Shown in pieces: positions 9,214 to 18,430 of a DNA stretch of 56,961 nucleotides. The notes beneath the pieces are model-generated. The model had not been told where the DNA came from. It was given only the letters and a program-made list of their open reading frames with translations, and searched no databases. This DNA is from Spirochaetota bacterium (lineage in GTDB: Bacteria; Spirochaetota; UBA4802; UBA5550): NCBI GenBank assembly GCA_025457915.1, contig JALOTL010000020.1:1-56961 (forward strand), given 5' to 3'. Position 1 is the stretch's first letter. Each line of letters opens with the position of its first letter. The position numbers and the translations under genes are program-made.

Positions 9214-9678
9214 TCAAATGGAGGTCTGGCTTTTCTGTTTTTTTTCGATGGCGTTTTTAATTCTGGCCAGTACGGTTCTTCTGTCGATGGGCTTTAAAAT
9301 ATAGTCCGCTATTTTCATCGAGAGGAGATCCTGCATCACACCTTTCGTCGTCTCTTCGCTTATGAAAACGATCACCGGATTTTTGGGCCGCTGGTTCAGT
9401 TCGTAGACCAGGGCGTATCCGTCCAGTATCGGCATGTCGAGGGTGGTTGTTACGAGATCAACATCGCCGTTGAGCATGTCGAATTTCTGAAGGGCCTCCC
9501 TGCCGTTTGAAGCGGTCGCAACTATCTTGTAATTCTCGGATTCCAGGATCTGGACGATCTGTTTTTTCTGGAATTCCTTTTCTTCGACTACCATTACCTT
9601 GAAGGGTTTGCCGCCCGGTTTAATGCCGTCCGGCCTTTTTGTATTTATATTCGGAAAGTCCCCGTTACCTTTCATCAT
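9214..9678 (-). CDS. Degenerate receiver-domain protein
   Basis: A 154-residue protein with a CheY-like receiver from about residue 26. Key positions are altered. The acidic pair is EE (VVEEKEF), and the phospho-acceptor Asp is replaced by Thr79 in VTTTLDMPILDGY, one position before the L-D-M-P motif. The switch Ser (VFISEE) and catalytic Lys (YILKPID) remain. It probably works by protein binding rather than phosphorylation. The start at 9678 has a GGAG five bases upstream; a longer frame to 9765 lacks one. It is followed 14 bases later by the tail-anchored protein gene. Confidence 0.8.
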   Translation of the reverse strand: MMKGNGDFPNINTKRPDGIKPGGKPFKVMVVEEKEFQKKQIVQILESENYKIVATASNGREALQKFDMLNGDVDLVTTTLDMPILDGYALVYELNQRPKNPVIVFISEETTKGVMQDLLSMKIADYILKPIDRRTVLARIKNAIEKKQKSQTSI

Positions 9679-9999
9679 AATAGCTCCGTGAAATATATCA
9701 TTACTGAACCAGCCGGTTAAATAATATTTAAAATCTGGCAACAGAACGATAATGCCGGATTTCATCTTTTTCAGTCAATAGGATTTGATTTTGTAAGGCA
9801 GATCTTTCTGTCGCATCAAGTGTATCGATTATCCGTTATTATAAATAAATACCTTTGTCAACAGAAAAAAATCCGGTTTGAATGCCGGCTTTTCAAAATT
9901 TGATGACCTGTCCTGAAAAAACGCCTTTTTCGTAACTGCCGGATATTATTTAGAAACATTCCGGGGTTGTTTTAAGGGAACCTCAATAAATTATATTTT
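9679..9999. other. Non-coding region upstream of the receiver gene
   Basis: About 320 bases of AT-rich sequence with no convincing reading frame of its own. It should contain the promoter of the minus-strand receiver operon, but I cannot point to a good -35/-10 pair. Confidence 0.35.
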
Positions 10000-10186
10000 T
10001 GCCGATTTTTATTAAACATCCATGTTTAAATCGGCATTCGCAACCTCCTGTTGCTCGATGTTCCATTGCGGCCGCTTCACTGCATCCATTTAGTCGCGGC
10101 ATCAGTGCTTCCGTGCACGCCATGTAAAATAACTGATAAAATCAGGAATTATGATTTATAATACCAGGGAAACTCCTGATTTTTTT
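10000..10186 (+). ncRNA. Candidate structured RNA or attenuator leader
   Basis: This non-coding stretch begins with a long hairpin. TGCCGATTT (10000-10008) pairs with AAATCGGCA (10028-10036), with a nested AAACAT/ATGTTT stem. A GCAAC/GTTGC stem-loop follows (10040-10054). After GC-richer sequence it ends in an intrinsic terminator: AAATCAGGA (10138-10146) against TCCTGATTT (10174-10182), with T's running to 10186. The following HDOD gene starts 72 bases later. It could be a small RNA of about 190 bases or a regulatory leader. It does not match a riboswitch consensus that I know. Confidence 0.4.
10138..10186 (+). terminator. Intrinsic terminator upstream of the HDOD gene
   Basis: A 9-bp perfect stem (AAATCAGGA with TCCTGATTT) has a 27-base loop and ends in a T run. 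No protein gene precedes it on this strand for over 2 kb, so it must end a non-coding transcript or attenuate the next gene. Confidence 0.55.
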
Positions 10187-10258
10187 ATTTATTTTCAAAA
10201 TCGACGAGGCGGGGGATTGTTATTTTATACTTGACTCTTTAGGGGTGTTTTTTAAATT

Positions 10259-11881
10259 ATGATAAAAACACTTGATTATTTTGGAGCAATCAGCGATATA
10301 TCACAGTCGGGATTTTTCATTTCAGCGAAATTAAAAATCATAATTCCTGACCGTTTGGAGTTCGATTTGGCGAGAACCACTTCAAAAAACATCACCATAA
10401 ACCCGCCTGATTTCCTTAATGCCATATTGAAAGGATCAGACCTGTATATCCATTTTTCTTCATTCAGTTCCGAGGCTGAATCGGTTCTCATTAAAATAAT
10501 ACACAGGTATCTGGAGAAATACGACCTCATGTATTTGAGGGAAGCCATTATAAGCATCGTGAAGGAGCTTATTGCGAACGCCGTCAAGGCCAATCTTAAA
10601 AGGTTATTCTTCAAAATGAAGGGGTTGGACATCAACAAGCCGGAAGAATACCGCAGGGGAATGGAAAGCTTCAAGGAAGAGATTTTCGAGGAAGATAATG
10701 AATATTTCGACAAGCTGGAACAGTCGAACCTGGCGGTGAGGGTCCTTTTCAAGTCGGCCCACGACAGGCTGAGGATCAGCATAGTCAACAACGTGGTGAT
10801 TCTCGAGTCAGAGCTTGTAAAAATAAACTCGAGGGTGAAGAAGGCGTACAAGTACAGCGACATCGCCGAGGCCTTCGACGACGTGCTCGACGATTCCGAG
10901 GGGGCCGGCCTCGGCCTTATCATGGCCATGATGCTGTTTAAAAATTCCGGTTTCCCCGCGGATTCATTCAGGATATACAAAAAAGACGACCTCACGGTCT
11001 CTTCCATAAGCATATTCCATGATATGAGGGAAGTTGAATCGAAGATAAAGATCACCGGGGAGATAATGAAAGAGGTCGATGAGATTCCGGCATTTCCCAA
11101 GAACATAATAATGATACAGCGGCTGTGCAGCAACCCGGAATCGACCATGAAGGTGATCGCCGACCATATATCCCTGGATCCGGGACTGACGACGTCGATA
11201 CTCAAGCTTTCCAACTCGGCGGGATATGTAACAATGAAAAGGATTGAGTCCATTGAGGACGCGGCAAAGGTCATCGGCATAAAGGGAATAAATACGCTCC
11301 TCATGGCCACGGGCGTGCACAAGGTAATCGACTCGAGATACAAGAGGTTCGAGCAGATATGGGAGAATTCCTACAAGAGGGCCTATTATTCACAGAAGAT
11401 ATCCATAGAAACGAAGAGAAACAGGTTCAGCGAATCCGCATATCTCAGCGCCCTTCTGTCCGACATCGGCACCATCGTAATACTTTCAATCAACCATGAT
11501 CTCATGCTCAAGCTGAGGGAGGTCGCCGGGAGAAAGGGGATTGAGGACCCGAACCTGCTTGAGGAAATCAGCCTGGGAATAAGCCACAGCACCATAGGAG
11601 GCATGATCTGTTCCAAGTGGAAATTCAACGAGTCCCTGATCAAGGCCGTTGAGTTCCATCACAGGCCGCATATGTCCCCGGAAAAATTCAGGGACCTGAT
11701 CTACATAGTTTACCTGGCTGATTGTTTCACCGAAATAGAAAAAAGCAGGTTCAGGTTTGATTTCATCGACGAGGACGTTCTCAAGCATTTCAACCTCACC
11801 GAAAAAAAATCCTTTGACTATCTTCACAATATGCTGAAAGAAGGTTATTCAAACCAGATGAAGATTCAGATGGAAAAATAA
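10259..11881 (+). CDS. GHKL ATPase-like plus HDOD signalling protein
   Basis: A 540-residue regulator. The N-terminal half (about 85-255) has the GHKL/HATPase N-box in VKELIANAVKAN and a G-box in SEGAGLGLIMAMM, but no phospho-acceptor His domain. The second half (about 270-470) is an HDOD domain, with IPAFPKNIIMIQRL at its start, SNSAGYV and SALLSDIGTIVIL inside, and HHRPHMSPE further on. HDOD domains are HD-GYP relatives, usually without hydrolase activity, that organise signalling complexes. The fusion suggests an ATP-dependent switch. An AGGGGTG lies about 12 bases before the ATG. A structured leader precedes it. Confidence 0.8.
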   Translation: MIKTLDYFGAISDISQSGFFISAKLKIIIPDRLEFDLARTTSKNITINPPDFLNAILKGSDLYIHFSSFSSEAESVLIKIIHRYLEKYDLMYLREAIISIVKELIANAVKANLKRLFFKMKGLDINKPEEYRRGMESFKEEIFEEDNEYFDKLEQSNLAVRVLFKSAHDRLRISIVNNVVILESELVKINSRVKKAYKYSDIAEAFDDVLDDSEGAGLGLIMAMMLFKNSGFPADSFRIYKKDDLTVSSISIFHDMREVESKIKITGEIMKEVDEIPAFPKNIIMIQRLCSNPESTMKVIADHISLDPGLTTSILKLSNSAGYVTMKRIESIEDAAKVIGIKGINTLLMATGVHKVIDSRYKRFEQIWENSYKRAYYSQKISIETKRNRFSESAYLSALLSDIGTIVILSINHDLMLKLREVAGRKGIEDPNLLEEISLGISHSTIGGMICSKWKFNESLIKAVEFHHRPHMSPEKFRDLIYIVYLADCFTEIEKSRFRFDFIDEDVLKHFNLTEKKSFDYLHNMLKEGYSNQMKIQMEK

Positions 11882-11945
11882 AAACCAAGTCCGGCGGCAG
11901 GTTTTCATATACTGCGCGGAATTGGTCCCCGGGCATGGAGCATTT

Positions 11946-13316
11946 ATGGATAAATTGCCGAGTAAAAAGGCCGCGCTCGCGGTTGCGACTCTCAGCTCTT
12001 TCCTTCCGCCTTTTACGGGTTCGTCCATAAATATAGCGCTTCCGTCTATTGGGGCGGAATTTTCAGCGGATGCCCTGATGCTGAACTGGGTGGCCAGCAG
12101 CTACCTCCTTTCGGCCGCCATATTCCTCGTGCCATTTGGAAAAATAGCGGACATATTCGGGAGGAAAAAGATATTCCTTTCCGGCATCGCGATATTCACG
12201 GCCGCGTCCACGCTGTGCGCGTTTTCTCCGGACCTGAATTACCTTATCGCTTTCAGGATACTGCAGGGATTCGGTTCCTCGATGGTATTCGGAACGAGCG
12301 TGGCTATGCTCATGTCGATCTTTCCCGCCGGTGAAAGGGGGAAGGCGATCGGCATTAATAGCACCGCGGTGTATCTCGGCCTGTCCGCGGGACCTATCAT
12401 CGGCGGCTTTCTCACCCAGCATCTCGGCTGGAGGAGCATCTTCATACTGATGGCGCCGATCGGCATCGCGGCAATCGTTCTCACTATAGTAAAGATAAGG
12501 ACGGAATGGGCCGAATCCAGAGGCGAAAAATTCGATCTTGCCGGGTCCGTCATCTACAGCCTGTCCCTCGCGTCGCTCATGTACGGTTTTTCAAGGGTCC
12601 CCGAGCCGACCGGTATCTGGCTCATAGCTGCGGGTGCCGTATTGCTTGCGGTATTCACGATCTGGGAGTTGAGGACCAGCGCCCCTGTCCTGGACCTGAA
12701 GCTTTTCAGGAACAACTCCGTGTTCGCATTTTCCAATCTCGCCGCCTTTATAAATTACAGCGCCACTTTCGCGGTGGGATTCCTGCTCAGCCTGTACCTT
12801 CAGTACGTGAAGGGTATGGATCCCCAGCACGCGGGGATCGTTCTCGTCTCCCAGCCGGTAGTGATGGCCTTTTTTTCATCCTACGCTGGCAGGCTTTCGG
12901 ACAGGACCGAGCCGAGGATCGTGGCGTCGGCCGGCATGGCGCTGACCCTTGCGGGGTTTATTTTCCTGTGCTTCATTTCCGAGGACACGGCCCTGTATTC
13001 AATTATCGCCAGCCTTGTCCTTTTCGGACTTGGTTTCGCTCTTTTCGCGTCGCCCAATACTAACGCGGTGATGAGCTCGGTGGACAAGAGGCATTACGGC
13101 GTTTCCGCCGCCGTTATCGGCACGATGAGGCTTACGGGGCAGATGTTCAGCATGGGCATTTCCATGCTGGTATTCGCGGTAATGATCGGCAAAACGCGCA
13201 TTACACACGGGAATTTCCATGATTTCATATCCAGCCTGCGGGTGGTTGTCATATTGTTTTCGTTGCTGTCATTCATCGGAATTTTTGCGTCCCTCGCAAG
13301 GGGAAGACTGAGGTGA
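11946..13316 (+). CDS. MFS exporter of the DHA2 (EmrB/QacA) type
   Basis: A 456-residue inner-membrane transporter with 12-14 hydrophobic segments. The family signature between helices 2 and 3 appears as GKIADIFGRKKIFLSG, and the antiporter motif C region as GLSAGPIIGGFLTQHLGWR. It would export drugs or other amphiphiles in exchange for protons. I start at ATG 11946 because GGAG lies five bases upstream; an upstream TTG frame at 11922 has no such support. It follows the HDOD gene by 64 bases. The substrate is not predictable. Confidence 0.85.
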   Translation: MDKLPSKKAALAVATLSSFLPPFTGSSINIALPSIGAEFSADALMLNWVASSYLLSAAIFLVPFGKIADIFGRKKIFLSGIAIFTAASTLCAFSPDLNYLIAFRILQGFGSSMVFGTSVAMLMSIFPAGERGKAIGINSTAVYLGLSAGPIIGGFLTQHLGWRSIFILMAPIGIAAIVLTIVKIRTEWAESRGEKFDLAGSVIYSLSLASLMYGFSRVPEPTGIWLIAAGAVLLAVFTIWELRTSAPVLDLKLFRNNSVFAFSNLAAFINYSATFAVGFLLSLYLQYVKGMDPQHAGIVLVSQPVVMAFFSSYAGRLSDRTEPRIVASAGMALTLAGFIFLCFISEDTALYSIIASLVLFGLGFALFASPNTNAVMSSVDKRHYGVSAAVIGTMRLTGQMFSMGISMLVFAVMIGKTRITHGNFHDFISSLRVVVILFSLLSFIGIFASLARGRLR

Positions 13317-13388
13317 ACCGGCCGGCCGTTAAGTATACGGGACCCCTTCCATCGGTGACGCGTATTAATACGGGAGCCGTTTGTTGAC

Positions 13389-14576
13389 ATGAAGGTTCTC
13401 TTCGATCATCAGATATTCAGCATCCAGAAATTCGGCGGAATCTCCAGGTACTTCGTCGAATTGATGAAGAATTTCACTGAGTCCGGAGCCGTGGATTATG
13501 AGCTCGCTCTCAGGTATTCCGCCAACGAACATCTCATGGAATTCGGCAGGCCGGGCGATTTCAGCGGGAGGCCGTATTCCGGGACCGTGAGGGAGGGACT
13601 GTCGTCGTTTCTCGACGGATTTGAAAAAAAGCATTCCTTCCCGGGCAAGACGACCATGCTTAAAGCCGTCAGAAGCATCACGGGGACCTATAATGCGGAA
13701 ACCCTCAACGAATCCTACAGCAGGGAAAGGATAACCGGGGGGGATTTCGACGTCTTTCATTCCACGTATTACAGCCCGTATTTCCTCGATTGCATCGGCG
13801 AAAGGCCGTTCGTTGTGACTTTTTACGACCTGATACAGGAGATTTTTTTCGATATTTTCAGGGATTCCCTTACCATATCCTGGAAGAAAATGCTGCTTGA
13901 AAAGGCCTGCAGGGTCATCGCGATATCGGAAAACACGAAAAATGATATCATGAAATATTATTCTATCCCATCGGAAAAAATCAGGGTCATACACCTGGGG
14001 AGCTCACTTGATCCCGAAGGGGTCAGAAAAACGCCGCGGGGCCTTTCCCCGGGATACCTGCTGTTCATAGGCAACAGGTCCTACTACAAGAATTTCGACT
14101 TGCTCGCGCGTTCGATTTCCGGGCTTCTGGTCAGAAAAAATCTGCACCTGGTCTGCGGCGGCGGCCCTGAATTCTCCGCTGCGGAAACTGAAATGCTCGC
14201 CGACCTCGGCATTTCCGACAGGGTAAGGCGCATCGGTTTCAGTTCCGACAGCGAACTGGCCGGCCTTTACGGAAACGCGGCCGCTTTCATATTCCCCTCG
14301 GGCTACGAGGGTTTCGGCATACCGGTGCTGGAGGCCTTTTCATGCGGCTGTCCGGTCCTGCTGAGCGACAGGAGCTCCCTTCCCGAGGTCGGAGGCGATG
14401 CGGCGATGTATTTCGATCCCGGGGATCCGGATTCGCTGAGGGAGTCCGTTGAAAGAATTATTAATGATGAGGACCTGAGGAAGAGGCTGGCGGACCTTGG
14501 ATTAAGGCGACTGCGTGATTTTTCATGGAAAAAGACCGCGGCCAGGACGGTTGAGCTTTACAGGGAGGTCATTTGA
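13389..14576 (+). CDS. GT4-family glycosyltransferase
   Basis: A 395-residue GT-B retaining glycosyltransferase of family GT4 (Glycos_transf_1). The N-terminal Rossmann domain starts MKVLFDHQIFSIQKFGGISR, with the acceptor glycine loop. The C-terminal donor domain carries LLFIGNRSYYKNFDLLARS and the EX7E motif in SGYEGFGIPVLEAFSCGCPV. It probably adds a sugar to a lipid-linked or surface glycan. It opens a run of glycan genes through 18268 on the same strand. Confidence 0.88.
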   Translation: MKVLFDHQIFSIQKFGGISRYFVELMKNFTESGAVDYELALRYSANEHLMEFGRPGDFSGRPYSGTVREGLSSFLDGFEKKHSFPGKTTMLKAVRSITGTYNAETLNESYSRERITGGDFDVFHSTYYSPYFLDCIGERPFVVTFYDLIQEIFFDIFRDSLTISWKKMLLEKACRVIAISENTKNDIMKYYSIPSEKIRVIHLGSSLDPEGVRKTPRGLSPGYLLFIGNRSYYKNFDLLARSISGLLVRKNLHLVCGGGPEFSAAETEMLADLGISDRVRRIGFSSDSELAGLYGNAAAFIFPSGYEGFGIPVLEAFSCGCPVLLSDRSSLPEVGGDAAMYFDPGDPDSLRESVERIINDEDLRKRLADLGLRRLRDFSWKKTAARTVELYREVI

Positions 14577-14643
14577 ACCGGCAATTGCGGCTTCCGTTCA
14601 TATCCTGTGATATAATCCCCGATGAATGGTCCGGGAATTATTA

Positions 14644-14672
14644 TTGACATAAAGATTAATAAATAGAATCAT
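14644..14672 (+). promoter_or_regulatory. Possible promoter of the sugar operon
   Basis: A consensus TTGACA (14644-14649) lies 17 bases before AATCAT, a poor -10, just upstream of the aminotransferase start at 14682. Confidence 0.3.
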
Positions 14673-14681
14673 CCCGGCATC

Positions 14682-15830
14682 ATGCGCATACCATTTCACA
14701 AACCTAGCATCACCCAGAGAGAGATCGACGCCGTTGCAGAATGCATGAGGAGCGGCTGGCTCACCATGGGCAGGGCCACGTTCGAATTCGAGAGGAAATT
14801 CGCCGGATACATCGGCGCGGGCAACGCCGTGGCCCTCAACTCCGGCACCTCGGCCCTTCATCTCGCGCTCAGGGCGGCGGGCCTTGCCCGGGGCGACGAG
14901 GTAATAGTACCGGCGATGACCTTCACTGCGACCGCCGAGGTGGTCAGGTATTTCGACGCCTTCCCTGTGATCGCAGACGTAGGCAGGGAGACGCATAACA
15001 TAAGGGTGGACGAGATCGAAAAAAAAATCACTCCAAAGACCAGGGCCGTGATACCGGTCCATTATTCAGGCCAGCCCGCGGACATGGACGAGATAATGGA
15101 CCTTGCCCGTAAAAAGGGGATCGCGGTCATTGAAGACGCCGCGCATTCCCTGCCGGCGAGCTACCGCGGCAGGAACATAGGCGTCATCGGGGACATGACC
15201 TGCTTCAGTTTTTACGCCACGAAGACCCTTTCCACCGGTGAGGGCGGCATGATCACCACGGAAAACAACGGGTGGGCCGAGGAGATCCGGACCCTCAGGC
15301 TTCACGGCATATCGAAGGACGCGTGGAACAGATACGAGCACGGCGGTTCCTGGAGGTACGATGTCGTCGACGCTGGATATAAATACAATCCTACCGACAT
15401 AAGCTCGTCGATGGGGCTTGTGCAGCTCGAGCGGCTCGATGAAATGCAGAAAAAAAGGGAGGCGATCGCCGCTTTTTACGGCGAATGCTTCCGTGACAAC
15501 GATTCGCTGATAACCTATGAGCCCGGGCCTGACAGGAAAAGCTCGTGGCAGCTTTATCCCCTGAAGCTCAAATTGGAGTCCCTCTCCGTCGGCAGGGATG
15601 AATTCATCGCCAGGCTCGGGGAGAAGGACGTCGGCGTATCGGTGCACTTCATACCGCTTTACAGGTTTTCATATTATAAAAGTCTCGGCTATGACGCAAC
15701 CGCTTTCAGTGACAGCGAATGGATCTTCGAGAGGACCCTGTCCCTGCCCATATATCCCGACATGACCGCCGCTGAGATGGAATACGTGGCCCGGGCCGTA
15801 GCCGACACGGCCGGGGAGTGCAGGAGATGA
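14682..15830 (+). CDS. DegT/DnrJ/EryC1 nucleotide-sugar aminotransferase
   Basis: A 382-residue PLP-dependent fold-type I aminotransferase acting on a 4-keto or 3-keto nucleotide sugar (ArnB, PseC or PglE type). It shows LNSGTSALHLAL for the cofactor phosphate, VIEDAAHSLPASYRG for the pyridine-contacting Asp, and Lys181 in FSFYATKTLSTGEGG as the Schiff-base lysine. The C-terminus is complete. Its stop overlaps the following dehydratase start as ATGA, so the two are coupled. The likely pathway is 4,6-dehydration by the next enzyme, then transamination, giving an amino sugar such as bacillosamine. The precise product is inference. Confidence 0.9.
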   Translation: MRIPFHKPSITQREIDAVAECMRSGWLTMGRATFEFERKFAGYIGAGNAVALNSGTSALHLALRAAGLARGDEVIVPAMTFTATAEVVRYFDAFPVIADVGRETHNIRVDEIEKKITPKTRAVIPVHYSGQPADMDEIMDLARKKGIAVIEDAAHSLPASYRGRNIGVIGDMTCFSFYATKTLSTGEGGMITTENNGWAEEIRTLRLHGISKDAWNRYEHGGSWRYDVVDAGYKYNPTDISSSMGLVQLERLDEMQKKREAIAAFYGECFRDNDSLITYEPGPDRKSSWQLYPLKLKLESLSVGRDEFIARLGEKDVGVSVHFIPLYRFSYYKSLGYDATAFSDSEWIFERTLSLPIYPDMTAAEMEYVARAVADTAGECRR

Positions 15831-17305
15831 AGCCTAAATCGTTGATACTGATCGTCGGAGCGGGCGAGGCCGGACGCGTTGTCCTCTCTGAATATGAAAA
15901 AAGGGGCAGGGGGGACCTGGTGGCCGGTTTCGTTGACGACGATCCGGCCAAGAAGGGATCGCTGTTAAACGGGAAGAGGGTGCTGGGAGGCACCGGAAGG
16001 ATCCGGGCAATAATAAAAAAGCATTCAATCGGGCAGGTTATAATCGCCATGCCTTCGGTCGAGGCCGGGATCGTATCCGGCATCATAAGGAAAATATTTT
16101 TAAAACATTCCGAAGTAAACGTCTACATTGTTCCGGCCGCCGAAAAATTTTTCGATGCCGTGCCCATATCTCCGTCCCTCATGGAGCTTCCCTTCGCCGA
16201 GCTTTTCGGCAGGGAGGAGTTCACTGTGGATGTGGACCTTATCAAGGAAAGGTTCGCTGGCAGAAAAATCATGATAACCGGGGCCGGCGGGAGCATAGGC
16301 TCCGAGATATGCAGGCAGATGCTCAAGTTCGACATCGGCGGGCTACTTGCCATGGGCAGGGGGGAGAATTCGATATACAACCTGATAAGGGACCTGAATG
16401 AATACACCGGCCTCATGGAAAGGGCGCCGGATATAAGCTACAGGATTGCCGACGTGAAGGACGCGGCGATCATGCGGAGGATCTTCGACGAATTCAGGCC
16501 CGATATCGTTTTTCACGCCGCGGCCCACAAGCACGTCCCCCTGATGGAATTCAACGAAGCGGAGGCCCTCAGGAACAACGTGCTCGGAACACTGAACATG
16601 CTGGAGCTCTGCTCCGAATTCGGGGCGGGAAGCTTCGTCATGATTTCGACCGACAAGGCCGTGAGCCCCACGAGCGTGATGGGCGCGACAAAAAGAATCG
16701 CCGAGCTGGTGACCGGCCGCTACTGCAGGAAAAAGGGCATAAACGCCTCCGTGGTCAGGTTCGGTAACGTTATAGGCAGCAGGGGATCGGTCGTGCCGCT
16801 TTTCAGGGAACAGATCGAGAGGGGAGGACCGGTTACCGTCACCCATCCGGAAATATCCAGGTTTTTCATGACGATTCCAGAGGCGTCTCTGCTCGTGATA
16901 AACGCCGCTGCGATCGCCAGGGGCGGGGAAATTTTCATCCTCGACATGGGCAGGCAGTACAGGCTGGAGGAAATTGCGAGAAGGCTCATAGAATTTTACG
17001 GATACAGGCCGGGAATCGACATCCGGATTGAATATACCGGGCTCAGGCCAGGCGAAAAGATAGAAGAGGAGCTTCATTACGATAACGAGAGGGTGGTGAC
17101 GACTGGCAATGAGAAGATCTTCGTCCTCGAGGCGGAGCAGGACAGCGGCGATGCCATGGATTCCTTCATTCTGAACGACCTTCCTAAAACTGCCGGCATG
17201 AGCGGGACCGAGATCAGGACCCTCATAAAAAAGCTCGTTCCCGAGTACGGGTGGGATGACAGCGTGGAATATAAAAAAACCGGGAATAAAAAACTCGTAA
17301 ATTAA
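15827..17305 (+). CDS. CapD/PglF-type nucleotide-sugar 4,6-dehydratase, soluble form
   Basis: A 492-residue protein combining an N-terminal Rossmann domain (ILIVGAGEAGRVVLSEYEKR) with a C-terminal short-chain dehydrogenase domain (MITGAGGSIGSEICRQM, about residue 150). The catalytic stretch is MISTDKAVSPTSVMGATK, with Met in place of the usual SDR Tyr, as in this family. It should make UDP-4-keto-6-deoxy sugars. The four N-terminal membrane helices typical of PglF/WbpM are absent, so this is a cytosolic version. The start is the ATG overlapping the previous stop (ATGA), with GGGGAG eight bases upstream. Confidence 0.87.
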   Translation: MKPKSLILIVGAGEAGRVVLSEYEKRGRGDLVAGFVDDDPAKKGSLLNGKRVLGGTGRIRAIIKKHSIGQVIIAMPSVEAGIVSGIIRKIFLKHSEVNVYIVPAAEKFFDAVPISPSLMELPFAELFGREEFTVDVDLIKERFAGRKIMITGAGGSIGSEICRQMLKFDIGGLLAMGRGENSIYNLIRDLNEYTGLMERAPDISYRIADVKDAAIMRRIFDEFRPDIVFHAAAHKHVPLMEFNEAEALRNNVLGTLNMLELCSEFGAGSFVMISTDKAVSPTSVMGATKRIAELVTGRYCRKKGINASVVRFGNVIGSRGSVVPLFREQIERGGPVTVTHPEISRFFMTIPEASLLVINAAAIARGGEIFILDMGRQYRLEEIARRLIEFYGYRPGIDIRIEYTGLRPGEKIEEELHYDNERVVTTGNEKIFVLEAEQDSGDAMDSFILNDLPKTAGMSGTEIRTLIKKLVPEYGWDDSVEYKKTGNKKLVN

Positions 17306-17314
17306 AGGCGGCAC

Positions 17315-18268
17315 ATGGCATCGATTGAATATCTTGAATCCTCGGATTTTAAAATCAGCGAGCTTGCGTCATTGAAAGCCGGCAGGCTTGTATATGTCGT
17401 TTTCTCGACCCTGGGGGAAAGGGAGGCGGATATTCTCGGCAAAAAGCTCGTTCTTATAAAGAATGATCTCGCGGGGTTCGTTGACGGCGTGTTCCTGTCT
17501 CACAGGAGAAGGACGGGATCGAAGGAATCAACCGAGTCCAGGGCCGAGGAGTCCTATCCGGGAATCGAAATAATCCTCTGCGGCGAGACGTCCGTTCCAG
17601 ACATGGGAGAGGAGTCCGGGAAGGGATCGGATATGAGGAGGGCCCTTTACAGGATAAACACGGGATTCCGCAGGGGGCGCGTTCCCGGGGACGTCGTCGT
17701 CGTTTTTCTGGATGCCGACGTCGTTACGGAATATTTCGGTCCGCATTTCATACTCGGGCTCGCCGGCGGCGTGCTGAAGGGCTTCGATTTCGCGAAGGCC
17801 GGGTTCTGGAGGGCGATGGGCAGGGTGAAGAAGTTCGTTTCGCAGCCACTGAATTCGGTAATCGAGCACCCGTCGCTCGATATCCTGCGCGGCTTTTCAT
17901 ATCCCCTTTCCGGCGAGTGCGCCGGCACGCTGGAATTCTTTAATTCCGTTAATTTCTGGCAGGCCTACGGCATCGAGACCGGCATAAACGTTGATTCCTG
18001 CATGGGGGATTACAGGATCGCGGACGTCAACCTGGGCCTTTACGATCACGAGCACAGGCCGGAGATCGACATCCAGAAAATGTCGTTTTCCATCATCAGG
18101 TGCTTTCTCGTACAGATGGCCGATTACGGCCTGATCGAGTTTAAGAACGGCGCCTCCGTCTCGGACGTTTTCAGGGCGGTTTACATAGACGGGGACGGCA
18201 GCCGGAAGGAAATGAAGTTCGACCTGCCGGAAAAAAAATACACGCCCCTTAAAAAAATGCTTGGATAA
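17315..18268 (+). CDS. GT-A glycosyltransferase resembling glucosyl-3-phosphoglycerate synthase (GT81)
   Basis: A 317-residue GT-A protein. The metal-binding DXD is Asp133-Ala-Asp135 in VVFLDADVVTEYFGPHFI. The stretch GFSYPLSGECAGTLEFF and the following QAYGIETGINVD match the acceptor region of GpgS-type GT81 enzymes, which make glucosyl-3-phosphoglycerate, a compatible-solute precursor. A late ADVNLGLYDHEHRP also fits. It follows the dehydratase by 9 bases in the glycan operon, so an acceptor other than phosphoglycerate is possible. The first 100 residues are divergent, with a charged Ser/Glu-rich insert. Confidence 0.65.
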   Translation: MASIEYLESSDFKISELASLKAGRLVYVVFSTLGEREADILGKKLVLIKNDLAGFVDGVFLSHRRRTGSKESTESRAEESYPGIEIILCGETSVPDMGEESGKGSDMRRALYRINTGFRRGRVPGDVVVVFLDADVVTEYFGPHFILGLAGGVLKGFDFAKAGFWRAMGRVKKFVSQPLNSVIEHPSLDILRGFSYPLSGECAGTLEFFNSVNFWQAYGIETGINVDSCMGDYRIADVNLGLYDHEHRPEIDIQKMSFSIIRCFLVQMADYGLIEFKNGASVSDVFRAVYIDGDGSRKEMKFDLPEKKYTPLKKMLG

Positions 18269-18430
18269 CATACGAACGCTTCCTGGTTTTTTTAAGGTTT
18301 ATCCATGCAAATCCCGTTTTTTAATAATAGCCATTATTTATCGGATTAATGACAAATAATAGTTGACTCGCCTGATGGCGGATATCTTCTCGAAAATAAT
18401 TAAAACTTTCAACATTCAGGATGACATTCA

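Noticed and set aside
15827-17305. Loss of the membrane domain in the CapD/PglF-like dehydratase as a truncation
   Set aside because: The N-terminal Rossmann domain is complete and the start is coupled to the previous gene, so it is a natural soluble form rather than a broken gene.
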